A stretch of 64,000 nucleotides of DNA from Nigrospora sphaerica (taxonomy: Eukaryota; Ascomycota; Sordariomycetes; Amphisphaeriales; Apiosporaceae), in contig JAGVVL010000018.1 of NCBI GenBank assembly GCA_018287875.1, positions 3,650,501 through 3,714,500 of the forward strand, written 5' to 3'. This document shows, piece after piece, positions 23,101 through 34,698 of this stretch. The first letter of the stretch is position 1; every line of letters begins with the position of its first letter. Below the pieces are notes generated by a model. The model was not told the origin of the DNA, did not search any database, and saw nothing but the letters and a program-made list of their open reading frames with translations. Both the position numbers and the translations under genes were made by a program.

Positions 23101-24160
23101 CAACCAGAGGTGGATCGCGACCCGGCTCGACCTTGTCGCCATCGCCATCATCATCGGGGTCAGCCTCCTGGCCGTGTTTCTCCGCAACTCACTCGACCCG
23201 AGCGTTTCGGGCCTGCTGCTCTCGTACTCTCTCGCTTTTACCCAGATGATGCAGCTTGTTATCCGGCAGCTGTCCGAGGTAGAGAACTCGATGGTATCCG
23301 TCGAAAGACTGACCGAATATGCCACCACGCTGCCCCAGGAAGCCCCGCCACCGCCTGAGGGAAGTGTACATATTCCTCCTGCATGGCCCGACAAGGGGCA
23401 CGTTACGCTGGACGGTGTACAGGCGAGATATCGTCCTGGGCTTCCAAATGCCTTGGACGGAATTGACCTTACCATTGAAGGCGGTCAGAAGGTGGCAATT
23501 GTAGGCCGGACAGGGGCCGGGAAGTCGTCGATAGCCGCTTCCCTCTTCCGGCTAGTTGAGCTCTCTGGTGGATCCATTAAGATCGACGGCCTCAACATTT
23601 CCCGTATTCCTCTTAGCGAGCTGCGATCTCGGCTGTCTATTATTCCGCAGGAGCCCCGGATGTTCCGCGGCACTCTGCGCGCCAATCTCGATCCGTTCGA
23701 TGAGAGCACAGATGCGGTCCTCTGGGACGTCGTGCGCAGGGTGCAGCTGCGCGGCGAAGTCGCAGACGCGAAAGGAGGCAACTATCTGGATATGGCCGTA
23801 GAAGAGCACGGCTCCAATTTCTCCAAGGGACAGAGACAGCTTATAAGCGTCGCGAGGGCGCTCCTACGCCAGAGCTCCATCGTCGTCTGTGATGAGGCCA
23901 CCTCCTCCATCGATCTCAATACTGATAAGCGTATTCAGGACATCATGATGGAGGCGTTTGCCAGTCGGACTGTGATCACTATTGCCCATCGGCTTCAGAC
24001 CATTGTGGGCTACGACGTGGTCTGCATCATGGATCATGGGCGCATTGTCGAGCAGGGCCCACCCCACGAACTCTGGCAGAAGCAGGAAAGCAGCTTCCGA
24101 AGCCTCTGCGATAAGGATGGTATCGAAAACCACAATTTTTCAAAGAACCCCAAATACTAG
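20189..24160 (+). pseudogene. YOR1-like ABCC multidrug transporter with one in-frame stop
   Basis: One continuous reading frame of 1323 codons before the final stop, broken only by TAA at 20837-20839 (codon 217). Start at 20189 (MSIKDSRN) is preferred; an in-frame ATG at 20117 exists. The architecture is that of a full-size ABCC transporter without an extra N-terminal membrane domain: TMD1, NBD1 (Walker A GSVGSGKSS at 503-511, LSGGQQQR, LLDDPLSAVD, STHQLH), TMD2, NBD2 (Walker A GRTGAGKSS from 1106, FSKGQRQL in place of the usual LSxGQ, VVCDEATSSID, IAHRL). Such plasma-membrane pumps export drugs, toxins or secondary metabolites using ATP. The sequence after the stop is fully ABC-like (TLMSSDAARIDMAAG), so the stop looks recent; CAA to TAA is a possible single step. 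Alternatives are a sequence error or readthrough. No intron fits the stop region. Confidence 0.85.
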
Positions 24161-25477
24161 GCTAGAAGGTAGATAACCATAATATTCTTTACCACCGACA
24201 AGACAACTACACAGAATCGGCTTGGCTTTCAATCGTCATCTCGAGGCTGATAATCATGTGACATATGCCAGGGTGTTGAGAGCAGAGAATGGCAGATCTG
24301 AACGTGAGCTGTCAGCGAGTCCAGGAAGACGCAGCTGTTTTATGCCGAAAGGCTGGCGAAGTCGGACTCTACAGCCTCCCCGCGGCGCCGGCTGGAAATC
24401 TTCCTGGGTCAATTGACTGAGGAAGAGCCGATGTAGAGACGCATTCTGCACGAAAGTGCAGCGAGGCGCTATTGCTGCGTCGCTATGTCGCTGCTCTGGA
24501 GTTTTGCTGATACGATCTGTGATGCGGGATTTTCGGGCGTCGCACGACCGAAAACTTTTCGCCCCCGCCAAACGTAGCAAGCATCCTCGAAAATCGACAC
24601 CACGCGACGCCGAATCGACGACAAATCGGCCGCGCAGCGAAGGCCCTCGTCTCTATAGAGGGATTTGGGTAGAAAAACCATCCGACGTCGACTCGGTTCT
24701 CGAAGCGACGACAGGACACCCTCGGCCCTGCCGAGCTCTGAGATGGCTTGCAGCGAACAGCCGCGAGGGCATCGAACGAATACCTAAGTGGACGTGCGTA
24801 CGGAGTAATGGAAGTTGTTAAGAACACAGGGACGGAGTCGTTAAGGCAATAGTGGCTACAGCTGGCTACCTGTGTCGCCCTTTAAGGTGACAGCGCACCG
24901 CTCTAGAGACGAACATATGGTAGATCAGGGCAGGTTAGTCGAGGCCTTACAGGGTACTATGCCGGCGTGGTGGTACCCCTTACCGAAGGCCTACGGTAAG
25001 ACATAGTCGGCTCGCCGGCAGAGATGGCGGCGAGCAACGGGAAGCCGGTCTAGGGCTCGCCACCTTAGGACACCGGTAGGCCGTAGCATAGCACGACGAC
25101 CGCGGGACCGGCAGAAGAACAGGGTAGCCCCTATATCCCCTACTCGCACTAGGGTCGACTAGAGATGGAACCGGTTCGAGGACTTGCCGTGGAAGGGGAT
25201 GAACAGCTGGATTAGGCCAGCCTAGGGACCTGGAGATAAGGATGAGACAGACTGCCTTCGATTGTGCCAAAGGGCATCTTCTCTGTCGGAGTGTCGCTGG
25301 CGCAGGTGCTATCCTGGGAGGCTGCAGGTCGAGGAGGTCGTGCTATGGCTCGAGAGGACGGATGCGTATGTCGGTGGTCCTAGAGAGGGATATGCCCTTG
25401 CGGGCTGCTTAAGGTGCAAACCTTCTATTCCCCCCCTTTCTATAGAAAGCGCAGAGAACTTGACCCGGGGAATAGGA
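24161..25477. other. Intergenic and unclassified repeat-like sequence
   Basis: No domain recognised. 24870-25470 is rich in CTAG/TAGG words like the mutated transposons nearby and has a small palindrome at about 24977-24999 (CTTACCG...CGGTAAG). It may be an older transposon that LINE copy B entered, but I cannot assign it. Confidence 0.35.
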
Positions 25478-28400
25478 GGCCCAGCCAAGACGAACAGTCC
25501 TCGTGGGAGACTTCAACGTCCACCACCCCGTCTGGGGAGGATACAACGTCCGACCCCATAATGCAGCCAACAAGCTGCTCCAGCTAGCAGAATCCTGGAG
25601 ACTCCAGCTGATCACCCCCCCTGGAACACCGACATGGACTCGAAGAGGGTGCATGGACTCCACAATCGACTTAGCGTGGGCCACGGACGATCTCCAAGCT
25701 GCCTACGACGGGTATGCCCCATTTGCTGGATCCGATCACCTCCCCCAGGTGATACGCGTGGCTGGACTCTATACAGACCGCCAAGACAGGCCACGACGCA
25801 GCTGGAAAACAGCTGACTATGACCAGGCGAAGGCAGAAGCGGCACACCTACCACAGCCAGGACGACTCGAGACACCAGAAGAAATCGATAGCTACACTGA
25901 AACGTTAACTAAGGAATTAACCCGGATAGCCGACCTAGTTGCCCCCCTCCGCTACTCTAAAGGGAGAGGAAAAGCCTGGTGGAACCACGAGACAAAAGAA
26001 GCTATAGAGAAGGAGCGAAGAGCCTAGCGGATATGGCTTTCCGATAGGACGGACGTAGCTTAGCGAGCCCTCCGGCAGTCAACTCTCTCAAAGAAGAAAG
26101 CAATCCGAGAAGCTAAGACGGCGTCCTGGAGACATATGCTCCACGAGGCCTCTAGCCAGCCAGCTGGCGTCTGGAATATCGCGAGATGGGCAAGAACGGA
26201 AGGAGCAGCACCGCCGTTACCCCCGGCAGTCCCTACACTCTACACACCGCGTGGCGAAGCAACGACCCATAAGGAGAAAACAGAGGCCTTCCGAGAGAGG
26301 TTCTATCCCCTCCCTAAGGCTACGTACACCGGCTTCCGAATAACGAACCGGCTCGTAGCGCCTCTCGATATAGACAGCAAGGTGACAGCAGAACAAGTCC
26401 AAGACGTCCTTACTAAGGCAGGCCAGTGGAAGGCACCTGGACCAGACCAGCTTCCGAACGGATTCCTTAAACGCCTAGGAAAGCCCCTCTGCCAGGCCTT
26501 AGCCTCCCTAGCGGAAGCGTGCTGGTATATAGGATACTATCTAAGAGCGTTCCGGAAAGCAGTCACCGTCATCCTCCGGAAGCCAGGAAAGCAGCCAAAC
26601 GAGTATCACTAAGCCGGCGGATGGAGACCTATCGCGCTGCTCAACACTATAGGGAAAGCGATCGAGAGCCTACTAGCGCAACAGCTAGCTAGCTTTACCG
26701 AAGAGAATGGACTGCTCCCGGACGAACAGATGGGCAACCGGAAAGGCCGCTCCACGGAAACAGCCTTACGGTTGCTAACGGACCTAGTCCGCACAGCCTG
26801 GAAACATGGAGGCGCAGCAACCCTTCTATCGCTGGATATTTCGGGCGCTTTCGACTCGGTCGACCATGGAAGGCTCCTTGCTAACCTGCGAGCGCTAAGG
26901 GTCCTTATATGGACTATTAACTGGATCCGAAGCTTCTTATTTAACCAGTCCACTACGCTATTCTTCGATAGCCAGGAATCGGACGAGATCCCAGTCCCGG
27001 CAGGCGTCCCGCAGGGCTCACCCTTATCGCCTATCCTCTTCTGCCTCTATACAGCCGGTCTTTATAAGGCTCTCCGCGCTATACCAGGGATAGCTACTAT
27101 AGCCTTCGTAGACAACACGAACCTCGTGGGCTTCGGTTTAAACCCCGAGCAGACCTGCGAGCGGCTGGAAGCCGCTCACAGGATCTGTAAAGAATAGGCA
27201 GTCAGCCACAGTATGACCTTCGTAGTCTAGAAATATCACCTAGTCCACTTCTCTCGAAGACGGAAAGGTCCGGACATAAAGATAGCCTTAGAAGGCCACG
27301 AAATCGAACTAGAAGACTCCTGCCGCGTCCTTGGCATCCAGGTAGATAGACGTCTCCGCTAGGACGTCCACATCCAGTCGATATCGAAGAAGATGACAAC
27401 GTAGGTCTATGCTCTAGACCGGATAGCCGGCTCGATATGGGGCGCGTCTCTCCAGCGAGCCCGCCAAGTCTATACAGCCGTCGTACAGTCTGTGATAGGC
27501 TATGGAGCTCCAGAGTGGCACCGCCAGATCTCGAAAAATAGAGCCAAGGCATTTAACGACGTCCAGATAGAGTGCCTCCGAAAGGTCACAGGAGCTTTCA
27601 AAGCCACGGCCACTGCAGTACTAGAAACGGAAGCTTACGTATCCCCCTTAGACACGTGGCTCAACAGAAGGGTGGCGGCATCGGAAGAGAGGCTCCAACA
27701 GCCGCGTATCGCATCACTTATCCAAGCAAGGTGCGATAGCGCAGCTAGATGGATCCTAACAAGACCGACTCGCCGGCGCAGACCGAAAGGCCCCGACGCT
27801 CCCGATCGTAAGAGGTGGCTAGACGAATGGCTAGCTGGAGACTCAACATATAAAGCTGAGGAGAGAGACTGGCTTTAAAGATGGCAACAAGCGTAGCAAA
27901 ATCGAATAGCACGGACCCTGGCAGCAACTAAGATGCCGCCAGGCAAGCACGTCCTCAAGCTCCATAAGGGACTCCATAAGGCCGAGAGCTCCATCCTCGT
28001 CCAAGCGAGGACTGGCAAGATTGGGCTGCGAGACTTCCTTTTTAAGCGTAGGGTCCCAGGCGTCGACAGCCCCTGGTGCGTCTGCGGTCAGGGCAGGGAG
28101 ACCGTCCGGCATATCCTCGTTTTCTGCCCACGGGAAAGAGAAAGACGAGAGCATCTCGTCCAAGCTTTAGGAGGACCGATAGACACGGACAGGATGCTCG
28201 ACACCCTAGGAAAAGCAGGAATTATCGCGAGATGGCTACTCCGCTCCGGAAGGCTGGACATGTTCCAGCTGGCGAATCAACTCATCAGCTAGGAAGCGGG
28301 CGCGCTGAGCCCGATCTCGGTATGGCAGGTCAAAGTGCAGATAGAAGCGGTGCGACGCAGCGGAACCTAGGTTTTTCACCCGGCCGGACGTCAGCCCGGA

Positions 28401-28484
28401 ACGGTTTTCCTAGGCCAAGATGCGCAGGGGGTCCTCATGGCCTAGATAGGTCGCTAGGTGTAAGAACAATAATAATAATAATAT
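25478..28484 (+). mobile_element. LINE copy B, 5'-truncated and RIP-like mutated
   Basis: Plus-strand LINE starting inside the endonuclease domain (VLVGDFNVHHPVWGGYN at about 25500) and running through the RT, a C-terminal Cys/His box (WCVCGQGRETVRHILVFCP, about 28075) and the ORF2 stop at 28290, then a 3' UTR ending in an (AAT)n tail at 28467-28484. Many stops have arisen relative to copy E, nearly all CAG or TGG to TAG (for example 26025, 26057, 26610, 27195). The RT catalytic box reads AFVDN in place of AFADD, so both key acidic positions are damaged. No RNase H domain is visible in this family. ORF1 is missing. The copy lies between the ABC and P450 genes and must have separated them. Confidence 0.9.
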
Positions 28485-29829
28485 GCCGAAAATAAACAAT
28501 AATTATGTGCTTTCAAGTACTTTGTGACTCTGCCAAGCTTACTACAGTGGGTCTCAAAAAACTGGTCACCCCCCTAGTGGATAGAAATTTGGCGTATGCG
28601 GTGCGTTGCTCACTTGACTGCGTCGCTCACCTGACATTTTACGTTATTTAATGTTTGAGTGCCATCCAAATACAACATATCCCATAAGCCTCAAGCCTTG
28701 TCTTTCTTGGCGGAAGCTTAATTTTACATATTTGTATATTTTGGTTGAGCTAGCAAGACTGATGCGTTCCCGCTAAAATGCGCGCACGTGAGGCAATCCG
28801 GCTTTTTCCCCTGAGACCGATGCTTGTAAGGATCACCGCTGCACAGCAATGTTCTTTTGCAAGCCCCGACGCCGTCCAACTGCTTTCAATATGTGTTCAC
28901 CGCGGAATCCTTACAGGTGACCGGAAAAGGGACTCGCGGACTCGGCCCAGGGCGCCACGGACGAAAGTGATGGGCATGTTACCGGGACTGGGCTTTGTAC
29001 AGGCTGCCTCAGTCCTGCTAGTGCACTGCTGCAGGCCAAATTGACAGCACTGGCGCTTTCGGTCGCATCGTTGATCCTAGGAAGCGCGGCTGCGCTGCGT
29101 TCATCACACGTCATTGCGCCTAGTAGGGGTGTTTATCTTCCAATGGCCTTGGCGGCTGTGGGGCATTGATTAAGTTTACGCGAGTCAGGATAAAGGGGCT
29201 GAGGATTCCAAAACCACCAAAAACGCAAAGTCAAAGTGAAGAGCACAAAACGAGGAGTGGAACTAGGGGGCTTAACATTACGCCAACACCATCTACTGGG
29301 CCGCCCGTTGCGGCTTCGTCAGGATAGCTGCTGGAATTTGCGTGTACGAGCTTGGATGAGACCTATGTTGAATATAGAGAAAAGAAATATCCGGAGCGAA
29401 TTCACCAGCTAACGAACCGGACTTCCAGGTCACCTGAGAAACTGATGCGTCATTATTCGATGAAAGTTCGTCTCGGTGAATCTGGTATACATACGAGCGC
29501 GACTGTTCCTTACTCAGGGGGCCCTCCATATTTTGGTAACGGACGGGCTCGGGAATTAATACAACCCGCGCCGGAATGTTTACTTGCCCTAGTCAAAACA
29601 CGGTCGCGGCTTTTACTACACCTCTATTAGCGATGCACCGCAGCTCGATGTAGTGGGACAGCAACATAATTAGGGTGTAGAGCGACGGGCAGCCTGTGGG
29701 GAATTCTGGTATTTTTGGCGCATGATGCGGATAAGGAATTTTGATTCGTATAATTACTCCCTCCCTCGCTACGCAGCCACTATGTTCATCCACCTACTCT
29801 CTTATTATTCCTCTGAACTACTGGAGAAA
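28485..29829. other. Intergenic, upstream region of the P450
   Basis: No gene supported on either strand; the open stretches are short and lack domains. The 3' part should contain the P450 promoter. Three in-frame ATG codons (29722, 29725, 29782) precede the preferred P450 start. Confidence 0.45.
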
Positions 29830-31377
29830 ATGAATACAACCATCAGTTACCCGCCCGAAGGTTCTACCGCACAATTGGCCGCCACGTCGCTTTTGGCTGG
29901 GATGGTTCTGTCCGCGGCTTACGCACTTGTCTTTCTTCCTCTTTATTACCTGTTCGTGAGCCCATTGCGAGCATATCCAGGACCCAAACTATGGGCCGCG
30001 TCTCGGATTCCCCTATTTCTTAGTCAGAGATCGGGATATCACTACACTAAGACACTCGAGCTTCACTGTCGATATGGCGAAATCGTACGCATTTCTCCCA
30101 CCGAGCTGTCATACGTGCAACACAACGCCTGGAAGGAGATCATGGGCAGGAAAAAGGGCCAAGTAGAGAATGGGAAGGACCCTGTTCTGTACAAACTTTC
30201 GCGACAAAGCATTGTTGGCAGCGACTACGCGCTCCATTCGCAAACCAGACGGATCCTCAACCACAGCTTCTCGACCAAAAGCATGCTCGAGCAAGAGACA
30301 CTTATCCAGAGTCATGTCGACCTCTTTTTTGAACGGATGAAGACGAAGGCAGCCGCTAACGAAGCCGTGAACATTGTGGCTTGGTACAACTTTGTTACGT
30401 TTGACATCATCGGCGATTTGGCGTTCGGCGAGTCCTTCCACTGCCTGGACAAAGGGCGTTTTCATCCGTGGGTGGCAAACATCTACAACACTATGAAATC
30501 GACCGCGTTGGCGTATGCTGCGCGGAAGCTTGTGTACTACGTGGACGAGATCTTCATGGCCGTGAATCCTTCGGCAGTGCGAGCATTTAAGAGGCATCAA
30601 AACTTTACGTCATCGGAAGTGCAGAAGAGGCTACAGATTTCAAAGCCTCGGCCCGACTTTTTCGAAGCCATGCTTACCAGAGACGGTGGTGCGGGTGAGC
30701 GTCTATCGCTGAAGAGTATGGAGGCCATCAGTGGCTCGCTCGCCATCGCTGGCTCCGAGACGACGGCAACCGTGCTATCCTTCACAACCTATCTACTCTG
30801 TATGCACCCCGAGGTGCTGGCGCGGGTGCGGGCCGAGGTCGACGGCGCCTTCACGAGCGAGATCGAGATCAACTTTACCACCGTCGGCCACCTCAGTTAC
30901 ATGCTCGGAGTGCTGAATGAAGCCATGCGCATGTTCCCAGCGGCGGCCGAGGCGTTTGTGCGCATCACACCGCCCGAGGGCGCCGTCATCTGCGATCGCC
31001 CCGTCCCAGGAAACACGACCGTGGGCATTCCGCAGTGGGCGGCGTACCACTATCCCGGAAACTTCGAGGCCGCCACTCGTTTCGTGCCGGAGCGCTGGCT
31101 CCCCGAGACGCCCTTCCCTAACGACCGCAAAGATATCTTCAACCCCTTCTCGTACGGGTCTCGTGACTGCATCGGCAAGAATCTCGCCTACAGCGAGATG
31201 CGCGTCCTCCTTGCCCGCATGCTCTTCTGCTTCGATATTGAGCTGGATCCCCGCAGCCTGGAGTGGTCGAAAAACATTACTTGTTATCTGTTCTGGCAGA
31301 AGCCGGACATGTACGTCCACCTTCGATCTCGTAACCGTGATGCCCCAGCCATGGTCGCCGCCGAGGCTACGGCATAG
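29830..31377 (+). CDS. Cytochrome P450 monooxygenase (CYP65/isotrichodermin hydroxylase-like)
   Basis: An intronless 515-residue P450 from the ATG at 29830 (MNTTISYPP); in-frame ATGs upstream could add 36 residues before the membrane anchor but fit the family less well. An N-terminal membrane segment (about residues 15-45) should anchor it in the ER, followed by the proline-rich hinge (YPGPKLW). Key motifs are intact: I-helix AGSETT with Glu310, ExxR at 364-367 (EAMR), PERW, and the heme loop FNPFSYGSRDCIGK with Cys447 as axial ligand. The overall pattern resembles fungal P450s that hydroxylate terpenoids or polyketides in secondary metabolism. It should need a cytochrome P450 reductase partner. 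The substrate cannot be read from the sequence. Its neighbourhood (ABC and MFS transporters, Zn2Cys6 regulator, PKS relic) supports a tailoring or detoxifying role. The frame is clean, unlike the surrounding LINEs. Confidence 0.9.
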   Translation: MNTTISYPPEGSTAQLAATSLLAGMVLSAAYALVFLPLYYLFVSPLRAYPGPKLWAASRIPLFLSQRSGYHYTKTLELHCRYGEIVRISPTELSYVQHNAWKEIMGRKKGQVENGKDPVLYKLSRQSIVGSDYALHSQTRRILNHSFSTKSMLEQETLIQSHVDLFFERMKTKAAANEAVNIVAWYNFVTFDIIGDLAFGESFHCLDKGRFHPWVANIYNTMKSTALAYAARKLVYYVDEIFMAVNPSAVRAFKRHQNFTSSEVQKRLQISKPRPDFFEAMLTRDGGAGERLSLKSMEAISGSLAIAGSETTATVLSFTTYLLCMHPEVLARVRAEVDGAFTSEIEINFTTVGHLSYMLGVLNEAMRMFPAAAEAFVRITPPEGAVICDRPVPGNTTVGIPQWAAYHYPGNFEAATRFVPERWLPETPFPNDRKDIFNPFSYGSRDCIGKNLAYSEMRVLLARMLFCFDIELDPRSLEWSKNITCYLFWQKPDMYVHLRSRNRDAPAMVAAEATA

Positions 31378-32701
31378 ACTGCCCTAGTCCGGGTGACACC
31401 ATCGGAAAATAAGAGAGCCTTGAAACACTTGAGGGCGTTGTTTCTATTATAATAGACACGTGATAGCTAAGGTGTGTGGCCTGGGCTTGCAGAACGGGTG
31501 GTCAGCGTGTTGGAGAGGGTGTTAATATCGCGCAACCGACGGGTGCCCTGTATCTACTAACTCTTTTCTCCTAACCCTAGTGTCTCAAATTGATGCAGCA
31601 TTCATCTGTTAACCTTCTGCCTTCACTCTGCGGCTTTCACGCTCATGGAGTGACCCGCCGAGATCTCCGATCCCCTAATGTGCTACTCAGTAAGTAGACT
31701 GGTAGGTGATGATTATTGACTTGCAACGGTCTTATCTGGCACCCACAATCAATGCGAGTCCGCTATTTACTGCCAATTCCATAACAAATGACGAACGGCG
31801 CCTTAACTTCAGGTTTTTTATTAAATAAGGAGGGGTTCTCTGTTTAAAAGGCGGTATTAGACTGCTACCTGAGTAGTGATGTAGGTCACGTGTTTAGGTT
31901 CTGGTGCGGAGCCGTGACAATATATTATAAACCAGCCATCGACGTCCGCGAACAGGCGGAAAGCTCTTTGGCCAAGTCGCCAACAGGGGGTGCATCAGTG
32001 TATGTATCCAGAGATAGAAGAACAAAAAGAAAGACAAGGTGGGACTGGCAATAATATATCTTGACGGCCCGACTATTCTCCTCGACTCTCGTATGACCTC
32101 ATCAGCTACCACTTAACAACTCCATAACTGAATGACCACCGCCGATTTCCATCACATACACACACTCTTTCCTACCACCACACCGGCTGGCTCAACTTAA
32201 CAAGCCCTAAGGCAGGCTCGCGGCTCACGGCTCGTCTTCGTATGGATGGATTCCTCGGCCAGGATTGCAGTATCGTCGCACTATATACAGATCTTTGCGA
32301 GAGTCTCTACAAACACGTGTGGGCTCAATTTTTCGCAGGGCAAGCTCGACACAGAAACCGAGAACAATCATCCACAACGCAGAGGGCTACACTTTTGAAC
32401 AGATGTGATGAGATTCCAGGTGGAGATTAATTGAAGGAGCGAGACAAGACTGGAACCAGAAAAGGGAGGGGTCTTGCTCTTGTATACATGAAGACGGAAT
32501 GGCAAGAGCGACTCTGAAAATACATCGCCACGAGATAAGCAAGAAGAATTAGCAGAAGAACGATCAGAACAGCCCTGTGGATTTACCGTGCCCATCATAT
32601 CAATCCAAGGGAGAATGACATCAATACATGGAATTCTGGGCTGCGGGAAAAAGTCTGTTAGTACCACAAATGCCTTTGAGTGTGTTATGCCTGTCAGCTG
32701 G
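31378..32701. other. Intergenic between P450 and MFS 3' ends
   Basis: Convergent 3' ends face each other across about 1.3 kb. No gene, repeat family or RNA gene recognised. Local AT-rich stretches (for example 31800-31850) look like untranscribed spacer. Confidence 0.45.
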
Positions 32702-34215
32702 CTAGTACACTGCTATGAGCTTGGGATTGGTTGAAAACCGCGCGAAGGTAATTATCGCACCCCCCGCTAGTAGCGTAGCACCCGTCCATGCGGATAATGC
32801 CAGGTATCCCGAGTGAGCTAGAATCTGCCCGCTGATGGGTGTACCGACGAGCGAACTAAATCATATTGTAGTCAGCGTTGGTGTATTTGGATAAGGAGAA
32901 CAGGAACTTACGTAAGGGAAAGGCAACCCATCAGGACGCCGACAGCAAGGCCCTGGGCATGTGGAGGAGCTAGCTTGCCCGCACACGCGTTTTGGAGAGC
33001 CATGACAGCCTAATGCACGTGTCAGTTAAAAGCCATGGGGAGACGAAGCGATATTGCGTTGAGAAGGAAACAGGGAGAGGTTGAGGGTCAATACTTACAC
33101 CCGACGTGAATCCGTATGCCAAACTCCACACAATCAGCCCAGCCAGACTTGTGGCCGCGGTCCATACGAAACCGACCACACCGGAGACAAGAGTGAATAG
33201 GATAAGGAGGTTATAGTGGCCACAACTATCAGCCAAGTAGCCCGGGATCACCCGGCCAAAGAACGAGGATGCGTTAACGGCGGATAAAAGATAGAAGGCA
33301 GTCGAGGTAGCCTGGCCCTGAGCAATGGCGTATTTAGATATGTAAAAGAGGGGCGTGAAAAGGCCGAGATAGGTTAAAGCAAGGCCCAGGATAAGGATAA
33401 TGTAAGTTGGCTTTTTCATGAAAGCCGTTTTGCTCGGTATCTCCTTCTCCTCGGAGGCAGCTACTTCGGGAGTACTTGGTGGGTTGGCGGATTCCGGACC
33501 TTGTTCGTCAGCCTCAGCCGTGGGGCGTACTGGGGACAAAGGCGCTTGGACAGGCTCCCGGACGGCGAAACAAGCAAAGGCCAGCAGAGGCATCATGGTG
33601 AAGGCCACGGCACGAATCGTCCAACCGAATCCAATGCTGCCATTGGCGAGCAGCCGCTGCAGCATGATAGGCCATACGATACCCCCGATGGAGGAACCGC
33701 CAATGGTCAAGCCCATGGCCAGACCCCGACGATGGGGCATGTGGCGAAGAACGACGCCGAGCGGGGGGCAGAAGACGAGGGAGGCGCTGACGCCCAGAAG
33801 GAGGGATTGCGCCAGGATAAGCTGCCAGTACTGCGTGCACAACGAGGTCATGAACAATGCGAGCAGCAGTCCGACACTCCCGACACAAAGTGGTATGGTA
33901 GGCCCCATCCTGTCGACAAGCACGCCCCCGAAGGGTGAGATGGCGTAGAGCAGAAAGATGGAGAGCGACCCGATCCATGAGATGTCCGACGGGGTTCGTC
34001 CGGGGAGGTAAGTCGAATAATACTGCTGGAAGACGCCAAAGGCGTTCGGAAAACCAACGGTACAAAAGAGGGCAACGCCTGCACCTGCCAGCGCCAGCCA
34101 CGCACGGGCTCTACGTAGGTGGCTATTAGCAAGCAGACAAGGGAGGATTAGCCTGAGGTGTTTCCACTCACGTAGTTTTCGGGGCCTCCGTCATCATGGT
34201 CAGTTGCGGGTGCAT
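32702..34215 (-). CDS. MFS transporter, monocarboxylate-porter (MCT) type
   Basis: Four exons on the minus strand, 34215-34172, 34122-33099, 33009-32912 and 32855-32702, sum to 1320 nt and encode 439 residues; the introns are GT-AG, 49, 89 and 56 nt. After a short hydrophilic N-terminus (MHPQLTMMTEAPKTT) come about twelve hydrophobic segments in two sets of six, separated by a charged loop (PVQAPLSPVRPTAEADEQG...EKEIPSKTAFMKKPTY). FPNAFGVFQQYYSTYLP, GPTIPLCVG and RRGLAMGLTIGGSSIGG match fungal members of the MCT family. Such plasma-membrane carriers move monocarboxylates or related small organic acids and often sit in metabolite clusters as exporters. It is divergent from the Zn2Cys6 gene, with 483 bp between the start codons, so it is a likely regulatory target. 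The frame shows no damage. Substrate unknown. Confidence 0.88.
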
Positions 34216-34698
34216 CAACAACAGTCGGGCACTACAGCGATGGGGCCTGGGCTCTGAACTCAAAATCGACATGGAACGAAGGGGAATCAGTGCTTTTTAT
34301 AAACTGCATGAAGATAACAAATGGCTCCGGGGCCTGTCCGTCGTTGACCTGGGGCGAGAATGAGAATGGCTGAACGGCCGGACCGCACCGTCCCCTTTCG
34401 CGGGGCCGCGGATCATCCGTCGTCCTTATAGTCTGCACGTACTGCACGTATTGTTTTCCGAAGGCCAGGGTCCGGCAGAAATAGCGCCAGGAGCTGTGAG
34501 AAGAGACTGGTCACATGACCGATTGGTCCAGGGGTGGAGACCGTTTCGTAGCGTCCGCGGATCCGCCGCGGAGAATCCGCGGGGTTTCCCGCCTCCCCAT
34601 GCCCGATTTTGCCACCTTTCCTCCCACATCAACCCTCCCGGCCCGGATTATCCATTGTGAGACCTCTCACGCGACGGCCACCCTCACGGTGCCTGTTG
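34216..34698. promoter_or_regulatory. Divergent promoter with four CCGCGG sites, three phased at 11 bp
   Basis: CCGCGG occurs at 34406-34411, 34555-34560, 34566-34571 and 34577-34582. The last three start exactly 11 bp apart, so they lie on one face of the helix, 117-144 bp before the regulator's ATG. Zn2Cys6 proteins bind CGG/CCG triplets, so this array is a candidate operator for the adjacent regulator (autoregulation and control of the MFS gene). The motif and spacing are seen; the binding is inferred. Confidence 0.55.
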
